In this document: positions 21,732 through 29,240 of the stretch, piece after piece | Layout of the letters: every line of letters begins with the position of its first letter | Numbering within the stretch: the first letter of the stretch is position 1 | Source: an uncultured Streptococcus sp. | Lineage (GTDB): Bacteria > Bacillota > Bacilli > Lactobacillales > Streptococcaceae | Direction of reading: 5' to 3' | NCBI GenBank assembly: GCA_902480035.1 | Contig: CABSRC010000005.1 | Span: 1-29,334, forward strand | Length of the DNA stretch: 29,334 bases | The notes under the pieces: generated by a model | Told to the model about the DNA's origin: nothing | Databases searched by the model: none | What the model saw: only the letters and a program-made list of their open reading frames with translations | Position numbers and translations under genes: made by a program

Positions 21732-22430
21732 ATGGTCAAACGAGTTCTACTAGTAGAAAATGAGAAGCAAATCGCTCGCTTCATTGATTTGGAACTTCAA
21801 AAAGAGGGGTATCAAGTTGATGTGGTCGAGGATGGAAAAGCGGGTCTGGCTTTGATTGCTGCGACCAAATATGATCTGATCTTGTTTAATTACGATCTGT
21901 CAGATATGTCTGGTGAAACATTCGCAGAGGAAATCAGTCGGATTCGCCCAGCTTCTGTTTTGATTGTTTTGGATAGCCGCGAAAAAATTGCTGAGCACAA
22001 AGAGAGTATTCAGCGCTTTGCCGTTTCCTATATGGTCAAACCCTTTATTATCAGCGATTTGGTAGATAAGATCACAGCCATTTTTAGAGGACGTGATTAT
22101 ATTGACCAACATTGTAGTCAGATGAAAATCCCAACATCATACCGCAATTTGCGCATTGATGTGGAACACCATACCGTCTATCGTGGGAAAGACATGATTA
22201 GTTTAACCCGCAGAGAATATGATCTCTTAGCGACTCTGATGGGGAGCAAGGGAGTGGTGACACGAGATCAGTTATTGGAAAGTGTCTGGAAGTACGAGAG
22301 TACAGGTGAGACTAATATTGTGGACGTCTATATCCGGTATCTTCGTGGGAAAATTGATCTACCAGGTCAAAAAAGCTATATTAAGACCGTTCGTGGGATT
22401 GGCTATGCCATGCAAGACGCATTAGAATAA
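21732..22430 (+). CDS. ritR: Atypical orphan response regulator RitR
   Basis: RitR is an OmpR-type regulator of iron uptake and oxidative stress genes, studied in S. pneumoniae, where it also follows gnd. The 232-residue protein has a receiver domain (1-120) in which the phosphoacceptor Asp is replaced by Asn53, seen in LILFNYDLSD, so normal phosphorylation is not expected. Cys128 in the linker (IDQHC) is the residue known to act as a redox switch for dimerisation in pneumococcal RitR. The winged-helix domain (about 133-230) includes LTRREYDLLATLMGS and TNIVDVYIRYLRGK. No histidine kinase gene is adjacent. No clear ribosome site precedes the ATG, so translation may depend on ribosomes leaving gnd. 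Confidence 0.94.
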   Translation: MVKRVLLVENEKQIARFIDLELQKEGYQVDVVEDGKAGLALIAATKYDLILFNYDLSDMSGETFAEEISRIRPASVLIVLDSREKIAEHKESIQRFAVSYMVKPFIISDLVDKITAIFRGRDYIDQHCSQMKIPTSYRNLRIDVEHHTVYRGKDMISLTRREYDLLATLMGSKGVVTRDQLLESVWKYESTGETNIVDVYIRYLRGKIDLPGQKSYIKTVRGIGYAMQDALE

Positions 22431-22466
22431 AACATTCGAACCCTTAGAGGGTTCGAATGTTTTTAT
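22430..22466 (+). terminator. Rho-independent terminator of gnd-ritR
   Basis: A perfect 14-bp stem, AAACATTCGAACCC (22430-22443) and GGGTTCGAATGTTT (22449-22462), with loop TTAGA and a T tail. It begins inside the ritR stop codon. Confidence 0.93.
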
Positions 22467-22473
22467 ACTTCAA

Positions 22474-22487
22474 GGGAAACGTTTGCA
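22474..22487. promoter_or_regulatory. Probable cre site 1 upstream of ptsG
   Basis: GGGAAACGTTTGCA keeps the central AANCGNT core and the CA end of the catabolite-responsive element consensus. It is about 85 bp upstream of the -35 box. It is probably bound by CcpA; inferred from the motif. Confidence 0.55.
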
Positions 22488-22571
22488 TCGAAAAAGAATG
22501 AGTTTTAAAAAGAATATGGCTTAAAAAAGATAAAAAAAGATAAAATTTGGAGAAAAAAATGAATGTAAGGC

Positions 22572-22599
22572 TTTACAAATTTTTAAAATATGGTATACT
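22572..22599 (+). promoter_or_regulatory. Promoter of the glucose PTS gene
   Basis: TTTACA (22572-22577), a 16-bp spacer and TATACT (22594-22599), with TGG before the -10 (extended). The predicted start is near 22606. Confidence 0.78.
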
Positions 22600-22613
22600 A
22601 GAAACAAATTAAG

Positions 22614-22627
22614 CGCAAACGTTTTCT
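22614..22627. promoter_or_regulatory. Probable cre site 2, just downstream of the ptsG start
   Basis: CGCAAACGTTTTCT has the cre core and lies about +8 to +21 relative to the predicted transcription start, a position where CcpA would block initiation or elongation. Confidence 0.6.
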
Positions 22628-22661
22628 TAAAACAAAGCCTTAAACAATATAAGGAGGTTGA

Positions 22662-24857
22662 ATGATGAACAAAGGATCATTCAAAAGTTTATTTAGCTTT
22701 GAATTCTGGCAGAAGTTCGGTAAGGCCTTGATGGTCGTTATCGCTGTCATGCCAGCGGCTGGGTTGATGATTTCAATCGGGAAATCTATCCCTATGATCA
22801 ACCCGAATTTATCTCCACTTGTTATTACAGGTGGAATTCTCGAACAAATCGGTTGGGGGGTTATCGGAAACCTTCACATCCTCTTTGCCCTTGCTATCGG
22901 TGGTAGCTGGGCCAAAGAACGTGCAGGGGGTGCCTTTGCAGCTGGTCTCTCTTTCATCTTGATTAACCGTATTACCGGTGCAGTTTTCGGAGTGACATCT
23001 GCAATGTTAGCTGATAAGGCTGCTACGGTTCACACAATCTTCGGTGGATCAATTAAAGTTGCGGACTACTTTATCAGTGTTCTTGAAGCTCCAGCTCTTA
23101 ATATGGGGGTATTTGTAGGGATTATCTCAGGTTTCGTTGGAGCAACTGCCTTCAATAAATACTACAACTACCGTAAACTCCCAGAAGCCCTTTCTTTCTT
23201 CAACGGGAAACGCTTTGTACCATTCGTTGTTATCGTTCGTTCAGCTCTAACAGCCTTGGTTCTGTCAGCCTTGTGGCCAGTAGTTCAATCAGGAATTAAT
23301 GGATTTGGTGTTTGGATCGCCAACTCACAATCAACAGCTCCAGTATTGGCACCATTCTTGTTTGGTACCTTGGAACGTCTTCTCTTGCCATTTGGTCTTC
23401 ACCACATGTTGACCATTCCAATCAACTATACTCAATTGGGTGGTAGCTACCAAGTTCTTACAGGTGCTGCCAAAGGAACAACTGTATTTGGACAAGATCC
23501 ACTTTGGTTGGCTTGGGTAACAGACCTTGTTAACTTGAAGAAAGCTGATCCTAGCCAATACCAACACTTGCTTCATGCATACACACCAGCTCGTTTCAAA
23601 GTTGGTCAAATGATCGGATCATTTGGTATTTTGATGGGGATTGTGGTGGCTATCTACCGCAATGTGGATCCAGATAAAAAAGAAAAATACAAAGGGATGC
23701 TTTTTGCAACTGCCCTTGCAACATTCTTGACAGGTGTAACAGAACCAATTGAATACATGTTCATGTTTATTGCTACACCATTGTACATCATCTATGCTCT
23801 TGTTCAAGGGGCTGCCTTTGCAATGGCTGACTTGGTTCACCTTCGTGTTCACTCATTCGGTTCAATCGAATTCTTGACACGTACCCCAATGGCCATCAAT
23901 GCTGGTTTGGCATTAGATATCTTTAACTTTGTATGGGTAACAGTCCTCTTTGCCTTTATCATGTACTTCATTGCTAACTTCATGATTAAGAAATTCCATT
24001 ATGCAACTCCAGGACGTAACGGTAACTATGAACAAAATGATGATGCCCCTGCAGGAGATGGTGCAGCAGCAGGTGCAGCTACAAGCTCAGCAAGCTCACA
24101 AGTCATTAACATTATCAACCTTCTTGGTGGACGTGCCAATATCGTAGACGTTGACGCATGTATGACTCGTCTTCGTGTAACCGTTAAGGACGCTGAAAAA
24201 GTCGGAACAGAAGAACAATGGAAAGCTGAAGGCGCTATGGGTCTTGTCATGAAAGGACAAGGTGTCCAAGCGATCTACGGACCTAAAGCTGACGTATTGA
24301 AATCTGATATCCAAGACGTTCTTGATTCAGGTGAAGTTATTCCTGAAACACTTCCTAGCCAAATGACAGCAGTTCAAAAGGCTGAAGCAACCTTTAAAGG
24401 GGTAACTGATGAAGTGCACTCTGTTGCAGATGGTGAAGTGATCAACATCGAAGATGTGAAAGATCCTGTATTCTCACAAAAAATGATGGGTGACGGATTT
24501 GCGGTTGAGCCTGAAAATGGCCACATCGTTTCACCAGTTGCTGGTAAAGTGACCAGCGTCTTCCCAACCAAACATGCCCTTGGTTTGGTAACCGATAATG
24601 GTTTGGAAGTCTTGGTTCATATCGGTCTAGATACAGTTAGTCTTGAAGGAAAACCATTTGAGGTTAAAGTTACTGAAGGCCAAACAGTGGCTGCTGGAGA
24701 CCTCTTGGTAGAAGCAGACCTTGATGCGATCCGTGAAGCAGGTCGTGAAACATCAACTATTGTTGTCTTCACAAATGCAGATGCGATCAAATCAGTTAAG
24801 GTCGAACATACTGGTAAATTGGCTGCAAATGCTCCAGTTGCAACAGTAGAATTATAA
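22662..24857 (+). CDS. ptsG: Glucose-type PTS permease EIICBA
   Basis: This protein imports and phosphorylates glucose (and possibly related sugars) with phosphate from HPr. All three domains are in one 731-residue chain. The membrane EIIC domain covers about 1-445, with many helices and ITGVTEPIEYMFMF-type sequence near 360. The EIIB domain (about 478-555) carries phospho-Cys500 in DACMTRLRV. The EIIA domain (about 600-731) carries phospho-His653 in VHIGLDTV, with the helper His in PTKHALG. The linker near 465-475 is Gly/Ala/Ser rich. Two adjacent ATGs are possible: AAGGAGG (22651-22657) is four bases from the first and seven from the second, so the second (22665) may be the main one. cre-like sites flank the promoter. 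Confidence 0.93.
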   Translation: MMNKGSFKSLFSFEFWQKFGKALMVVIAVMPAAGLMISIGKSIPMINPNLSPLVITGGILEQIGWGVIGNLHILFALAIGGSWAKERAGGAFAAGLSFILINRITGAVFGVTSAMLADKAATVHTIFGGSIKVADYFISVLEAPALNMGVFVGIISGFVGATAFNKYYNYRKLPEALSFFNGKRFVPFVVIVRSALTALVLSALWPVVQSGINGFGVWIANSQSTAPVLAPFLFGTLERLLLPFGLHHMLTIPINYTQLGGSYQVLTGAAKGTTVFGQDPLWLAWVTDLVNLKKADPSQYQHLLHAYTPARFKVGQMIGSFGILMGIVVAIYRNVDPDKKEKYKGMLFATALATFLTGVTEPIEYMFMFIATPLYIIYALVQGAAFAMADLVHLRVHSFGSIEFLTRTPMAINAGLALDIFNFVWVTVLFAFIMYFIANFMIKKFHYATPGRNGNYEQNDDAPAGDGAAAGAATSSASSQVINIINLLGGRANIVDVDACMTRLRVTVKDAEKVGTEEQWKAEGAMGLVMKGQGVQAIYGPKADVLKSDIQDVLDSGEVIPETLPSQMTAVQKAEATFKGVTDEVHSVADGEVINIEDVKDPVFSQKMMGDGFAVEPENGHIVSPVAGKVTSVFPTKHALGLVTDNGLEVLVHIGLDTVSLEGKPFEVKVTEGQTVAAGDLLVEADLDAIREAGRETSTIVVFTNADAIKSVKVEHTGKLAANAPVATVEL

Positions 24858-24864
24858 GAGATGT

Positions 24865-24915
24865 CGGCAAAGAAAACGAGGTTGGGGCAGTGTACCCGGC
24901 CTCTTGCCGTTTCTT
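24865..24915 (+). terminator. Two-tier hairpin after ptsG, probable terminator
   Basis: The outer stem CGGCAA (24865-24870)/TTGCCG (24904-24909) encloses GAGGTTGGG (24878-24886)/CCCGGCCTC (24895-24903). The T tail (TTTCTTGATTT) is poor, so it may only attenuate. Confidence 0.6.
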
Positions 24916-24942
24916 GATTTGAAAAGAAGGAGAAATCAGGGG

Positions 24943-25755
24943 ATGAAATTTTTAACATTAAATTCCCATAGTTGGATGGAAGAGAATGCCCAGCAAAAAT
25001 TTGAGACCCTCAAGGAGCAAATTTTAGAAGCACAATATGATGTGATCTGTTTCCAAGAGGTCAATCAAGAAATGGCCTCAGAAGTAGTCAAAACGGATGA
25101 GTATTATCAAGCTTTGCCATCAGCTGTAGCCATTCACAAGGATCACTTTGTTCGCGTATTGGTTGAGGAGTTGGCTGCTCAAGGTCTTCACTATTACTGG
25201 ACTTGGGCTTACAACCATATTGGCTATGATCACCTCAATGAGGGGGTAGCCGTTCTTTCGCGTCAACCTTTGAAGGCAGATGAGATTTTGGTTTCCAATA
25301 TGGATGATCCAACGGACTACCATACGCGTCGGGTGGCCGTTGCCCATACCAGTGTCGATGGAAAAGAGATTGCTGTTGCCAGTGTCCATCTTTCTTGGTG
25401 GGACAAAGGCTTCCAATTTGAGTGGCCACGCATTGAGAAGTACTTCAGCCAAGTAGGCAAACCCTTTATTCTAGCGGGTGATTTCAATAATCCTGCTGGT
25501 CAAGAAGGCTATGAAACGATTCTATCCAGTTCACTTGAACTTCAAGATGGCTTTATTGAAGCTAAAGAAACAAAGGGTACCTATACTGTAGGTCCTGGAA
25601 TTGATGGCTGGACAGACAATCAAATTCCATTGCGGATTGATTACGTCTTTGCAAGTCCAGAATGGGACATCCAGCGTCTTCATGTCATCTTTGATGGGGA
25701 AAATAAACCCCATGTCAGTGACCACTATGGCTTAGAAGCTGAATTATCACTTTAA
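24943..25755 (+). CDS. Endonuclease/exonuclease/phosphatase-fold protein
   Basis: This is a member of the DNase I-like metal-dependent phosphoesterase superfamily, 270 residues, with no signal peptide. Family marks in order are: FLTLNSH at the start, ICFQEVNQE near 32-41 (metal-binding Glu), VASVHLSWWD, GDFNNPAG (about 178-185) and SDHYGLEA near the end (the catalytic Asp-His pair). The substrate could be nucleic acid, a phosphoinositide-like or a sugar phosphate; the sequence does not say. I start at the ATG at 24943 after GAAGGAG; a longer frame begins within the hairpin. No clear promoter of its own was found, so readthrough from ptsG is likely. Confidence 0.85.
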   Translation: MKFLTLNSHSWMEENAQQKFETLKEQILEAQYDVICFQEVNQEMASEVVKTDEYYQALPSAVAIHKDHFVRVLVEELAAQGLHYYWTWAYNHIGYDHLNEGVAVLSRQPLKADEILVSNMDDPTDYHTRRVAVAHTSVDGKEIAVASVHLSWWDKGFQFEWPRIEKYFSQVGKPFILAGDFNNPAGQEGYETILSSSLELQDGFIEAKETKGTYTVGPGIDGWTDNQIPLRIDYVFASPEWDIQRLHVIFDGENKPHVSDHYGLEAELSL

Positions 25756-25763
25756 TATAAACG

Positions 25764-25815
25764 AAGAGTCGAAAGGAAAACGATTTTATTTAAATCGTCC
25801 TTCGACTCTTTTTTA
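25764..25815 (+). terminator. Rho-independent terminator after the phosphoesterase gene
   Basis: AAGAGTCGAAAGG (25764-25776) pairs with CCTTCGACTCTT (25799-25810) with one bulged A, plus inner CGATTT/AAATCG, and a T tail. Confidence 0.9.
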
Positions 25816-25880
25816 TGTATCAAAGTGGAGCAGGCATAGGGGATTCTCCTGTTCTTCTGCTTTCTTTACGATTCAATTTA

Positions 25881-25889
25881 TGGTAAAAT
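25881..25889 (+). promoter_or_regulatory. Extended -10 promoter of the nrdR operon
   Basis: TGGTAAAAT, 31 bases before the nrdR ATG; the -35 is weak. I saw no NrdR box here. Confidence 0.65.
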
Positions 25890-25920
25890 GAAGTGTTAAA
25901 ACAGTTTAAGGAGGTAGCAA

Positions 25921-26394
25921 ATGCGTTGTCCAAAATGTGGTGGAAGTAAGTCTAGTGTGGTGGATAGTCGACAAGCTGAAGATGGGAATACCATCCGTCG
26001 TCGCAGGGAATGCGAAGAATGCCATTATCGCTTTACTACCTACGAACGTGTAGAAGAACGGACTCTAGTAGTTGTCAAAAAGGATGGGACACGCGAGCAA
26101 TTTTCTCGTGATAAAATCTTTAATGGCATTATCCGCTCGGCTCAAAAACGGCCTGTTTCTAGTGATGAAATCGAAGAAATTGTAAACCGGATTGAGCAAA
26201 AGGTTCGCAGCCAAAGTGATAATGAAATCAACAGTGAGTATATTGGTTCTTTGGTTATGGATGAGTTAGCGGATTTGGATGAGATCACCTATGTCCGTTT
26301 TGCTAGTGTTTACCGGAGTTTCAAGGATGTCGGTGAATTAGAGACCCTCTTGAAACAAATCACGAAGGGAACCAAGAAGAAAAAGGAAAAATAG
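25921..26394 (+). CDS. nrdR: Ribonucleotide reductase repressor NrdR
   Basis: NrdR senses ATP/dATP and represses ribonucleotide reductase genes. The 157-residue protein has the N-terminal zinc ribbon with Cys3, Cys6, Cys31 and Cys34, the basic IRRRRECEECHYRF stretch between and after them, then the ATP-cone domain (about 47-137; VKKDGTREQFSRDKI). AAGGAGG lies just before the ATG. Its stop abuts the dnaB ATG, so replication initiation proteins and dNTP control are transcribed together, as in most streptococci. Confidence 0.97.
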   Translation: MRCPKCGGSKSSVVDSRQAEDGNTIRRRRECEECHYRFTTYERVEERTLVVVKKDGTREQFSRDKIFNGIIRSAQKRPVSSDEIEEIVNRIEQKVRSQSDNEINSEYIGSLVMDELADLDEITYVRFASVYRSFKDVGELETLLKQITKGTKKKKEK

Positions 26395-27573
26395 ATGAAG
26401 CCCAATACGCCTTTCGCATTTTTAAAAAATAATCTTCTTCCACCGGCAGGGGCTGCATTGGAACAGTATTACCTGCCTATTTTGGAGACGGATACGGTAG
26501 CGGTTTATCGGTATCTACTCGCCTCTTATGATCAGGGTGAAAAACAATATTTACTGGCGCAAATCCTCAATCATTTGAATATAGGATTTCCACAGTTGCT
26601 ACTTGCCTTTGATCGTTTAATTGCCATGGGTTTGATCGATCTCTATGAGGAAGAAGTTGGGATCACCATTCAATTACATGCCCCTCTTGAGGCAGAACAA
26701 TTTTTTTCAAATGCTGTTTTTAAACGCTTACTGGAAAAAAAGATTGGGGAAAAGGCAGTGGAGGATCTGCTTCCAGCACGCTCTTTAGGAAGTAGACGGC
26801 AAGTGTCCTTCTCTCAAGTATTTGGACTAGATGCTGGTGAGGTGACTGTTGTTGCCAGTAAAAAACAGCAGTTTGATATGGAAATGTTTAAACGGATGAT
26901 GGGGCGTGATGGACTTCGTTTTGCGGATGAAGGAGTAGCGACTCTGGCCCTCTTTGCCATCGCAGAAGAGCAGCAATGGACCTGGTATGAAACCTATCTC
27001 CTAGCAAAAGAAACAGCTGTAGAACGGACCATTTCTCCGAAGAGAATGAAGCAAAAATTGGCTCAGGCTAGCCAAGAGCAACCCCGCGTGTCTTATAGCC
27101 GTCAGGAAGAAACTATTCTGAGAGAAGCTAAGGCAAAATCCAGCTTACAATTTTTAGCGGAGATTAAAAAGGTTCGCAATGCGACCATTACGCAGAGCGA
27201 ACGCAAGACTCTATCTAAGTTAGCTGATCTAGGCTTACTAGATGAGGTGATCAATATTATTTTATTGTTGACCTTTAACAAGACCCAGTCTGCTAATCTG
27301 AATGAAAAGTATGCTTTGAAGGTAGGAAATGATTTTTCTTATCAAGGAGTCAACAGTGCGGAACTGGCGATTTTAAAAGTTCGAGAACGCCAGAAACAGG
27401 CTAAGGTTCAAGGAAACAAGGGGACGAGTCCTACAACAGCCAAGGGCAAGCAAAACAATGTTCCCAAGTGGAGTCAACCACATTATCAAAATCAAACCAG
27501 TCAAGAAGAAAAGGTGGATCTCGCTAAAGAGAAACAACGCCTGTTAGAAAAACTGAATCAAGGAGGTGAGTAG
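26395..27573 (+). CDS. dnaB: Replication initiation and membrane attachment protein DnaB
   Basis: This is the Firmicutes DnaB, not the replicative helicase. It acts with DnaD and DnaI to load the helicase at oriC and during restart. The 392-residue protein has an N-terminal winged-helix-like part and helical DnaB/DnaD-type segments in the middle and toward the C-terminus. A DnaD-like signature with ILLLTFNKTQSANLNEKYALKV near 283-304 (shown split here) is recognisable, followed by a basic, low-complexity tail (about 325-370). It is shorter than B. subtilis DnaB, as is usual in streptococci. It directly abuts nrdR and dnaI. Confidence 0.92.
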   Translation: MKPNTPFAFLKNNLLPPAGAALEQYYLPILETDTVAVYRYLLASYDQGEKQYLLAQILNHLNIGFPQLLLAFDRLIAMGLIDLYEEEVGITIQLHAPLEAEQFFSNAVFKRLLEKKIGEKAVEDLLPARSLGSRRQVSFSQVFGLDAGEVTVVASKKQQFDMEMFKRMMGRDGLRFADEGVATLALFAIAEEQQWTWYETYLLAKETAVERTISPKRMKQKLAQASQEQPRVSYSRQEETILREAKAKSSLQFLAEIKKVRNATITQSERKTLSKLADLGLLDEVINIILLLTFNKTQSANLNEKYALKVGNDFSYQGVNSAELAILKVRERQKQAKVQGNKGTSPTTAKGKQNNVPKWSQPHYQNQTSQEEKVDLAKEKQRLLEKLNQGGE

Positions 27574-28473
27574 ATGGAAAGTGTAGGTCAAACCCTGTCT
27601 CACATGAATCGTGCGCGTCAATTTAACTATGAGGATTTGGTCGCACAGATCTTGGCAGACCAAGAAGTCGCTGCCTTTATCAAAGACCAGTCTTTGTCTG
27701 AGCAAGAAATTCGTCGTAGTATTTCAAAATTTAATCAATACATCAGTGAGCGCAACCGTTTCTTATTGGGAGATCCGGATTACATTGCCAAAGGTTATAA
27801 GCCCATCCTCATCATGAATGAAGGATATGCGGATGTCACTTATGAGGAGACACCAGAGTTAATCGAAGCTCAAAAACGTGCTGCAATCAACCAACGTCTC
27901 AACTTGATCAATCTCCCTTCAACTTTGAAAGAAGCGAGTCTAGCCAAGGTAGAGCTCGATGATAAGGGACGATTTGTGGCCTTTGAGGAATTAGCTAATT
28001 TTGTAGCTAACTATCCCGAGTATCAAAAGGGAATTTACCTCTATGGTGATTTTGGAGTAGGAAAGAGTTACATGATGGCAGCCCTGGCTCATGATTTATC
28101 CGAAAAACGCCAGGCCTCTACCACTCTACTACATTTCCCAAGTTTTGCTATCGATGTCAAAAATGCTATCAGTTCGGGCTTGGTCAAAGAAACCGTAGAT
28201 CAGGTGAAAAAAGCCGAAATTTTAATTCTCGATGACATCGGTGCGGAACAGATGTCAGCCTGGGTGCGAGACGAAATCTTACAAGTGATTCTACAGCACC
28301 GGATGCAGGAAAATCTTCCGACCTTCTTTACCTCTAACTTTAATTTTGAAGAGTTGGAACGGCATTTTGCAACGTCGCGCAATGGTGATGAAACCTGGCA
28401 GGCCAAACGTGTCATGGAGCGCGTGAAATTTTTAGCTAAGGAAATCCATTTGGAAGGAGTCAATCGCCGATGA
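27574..28473 (+). CDS. dnaI: Primosomal helicase loader DnaI
   Basis: This is an AAA+ ATPase that loads the replicative helicase onto DNA. The 299-residue protein has an N-terminal helicase-binding domain (about 1-120) and an ATPase domain with Walker A GDFGVGKS at 158-165, Walker B ILILDDIG at 216-223 and the TSNFNFEEL sensor region. It contains no cysteine at all, whereas the N-terminal domain of B. subtilis DnaI carries a cysteine-based zinc site. Ribosome site AAGGAGG lies in the dnaB end. The stop overlaps the nitroreductase start by 4 bp. Confidence 0.94.
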   Translation: MESVGQTLSHMNRARQFNYEDLVAQILADQEVAAFIKDQSLSEQEIRRSISKFNQYISERNRFLLGDPDYIAKGYKPILIMNEGYADVTYEETPELIEAQKRAAINQRLNLINLPSTLKEASLAKVELDDKGRFVAFEELANFVANYPEYQKGIYLYGDFGVGKSYMMAALAHDLSEKRQASTTLLHFPSFAIDVKNAISSGLVKETVDQVKKAEILILDDIGAEQMSAWVRDEILQVILQHRMQENLPTFFTSNFNFEELERHFATSRNGDETWQAKRVMERVKFLAKEIHLEGVNRR

Positions 28474-29183
28474 ATGAAACCATCCGTTTAATGAATGCTC
28501 ATTTTTCTGTTCGCCGGTTTAAGGAAGAAGCTATCAAAGAAGCTGACCTCAAGGAAATTTTATCAGCTGGGCAGATGGCATCAAGTTGGAAAAACTTTCA
28601 ATCTTATTCTGTGATTGTGGTGAAGAGCAAGGAAAAGAAAGAAGCTCTCTATGACTTGCTTCCTCAAGAAGCGATTCGCCAATCAGCCGTCTTTCTCCTC
28701 TTTGTTGGGGATTTAAACCGTGCTGAAAAAGCTGTCAAACTTCATGAGCAGGATTTTCATCCAGAAGGTGTGGATAATTTGTTGATCACTTCAGTGGACG
28801 CGGCTCTAGCAGCTCAAAATACGCTATTAGCAGCTGAAAGTCTCGGCTATGGTGGAGTCATTATCGGCATGTTGCGCTACTGTTCAGAAGAAGTCGCAGA
28901 ACTTTTCCGTCTGCCAGAATATACCTACCCTGTTTTTGGGATTGCTCTTGGAGTACCTAATCAGCAGCATGCGGTGAAACCACGCTTACCCTTGGAGCAG
29001 ATTGCTTTTGAAGAAGAATACCAAGAACAAGACCTATCGGTTGTGACTGCCTATGATAAGGTTCAGGCAGATTATGCTGGAGCGCGTGCAACAGATAGCT
29101 GGAGCGAGCGCCTTGCTGCTCAATTTGGGCAACCTGAGCAAGAAGAAACCAAAAAACTACTAGAAAAACACAAACTATTATGA
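28470..29183 (+). CDS. NADPH-dependent nitroreductase family protein (NfsA-like)
   Basis: This is an FMN-dependent oxidoreductase of the nitroreductase superfamily, 237 residues. The N-terminal SVRRFKEEAI supplies the phosphate-binding arginines for FMN; MASSWKNFQSYSVIVV and LAAESLGYGGVIIG are further family marks, and the long C-terminal tail after 180 is like NfsA/FrxA enzymes. Physiological substrates may be quinones, flavins or nitro compounds. It overlaps dnaI (ATGA), and in pneumococcus the same gene lies between dnaI and der. Its presence in the replication operon appears to be conserved gene order without a known functional link. Confidence 0.9.
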   Translation: MNETIRLMNAHFSVRRFKEEAIKEADLKEILSAGQMASSWKNFQSYSVIVVKSKEKKEALYDLLPQEAIRQSAVFLLFVGDLNRAEKAVKLHEQDFHPEGVDNLLITSVDAALAAQNTLLAAESLGYGGVIIGMLRYCSEEVAELFRLPEYTYPVFGIALGVPNQQHAVKPRLPLEQIAFEEEYQEQDLSVVTAYDKVQADYAGARATDSWSERLAAQFGQPEQEETKKLLEKHKLL

Positions 29184-29225
29184 AATGAAGAGAGGCGTTA
29201 TTGAACTGAAGTCTCGCCTTTCATT
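29184..29225 (+). other. Weak hairpin between the nitroreductase and der
   Basis: AATGAA...AGGCG (29184-29197) pairs with CGCCTTTCATT (29215-29225) with a three-base bulge. There is no T run after it, so attenuation rather than full termination is the most that can be said. Confidence 0.35.
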
Positions 29226-29240
29226 AGAAAAGAGGAAATC

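Noticed and set aside
22559..22612. Short ORF of 17 codons (MNVRLYKFLKYGILETN) with GGAG upstream, before ptsG
   Set aside because: The ptsG -35 and -10 boxes lie inside it and no promoter upstream of it is visible, so it would not be transcribed from the main start. It is most likely chance in AT-rich DNA.
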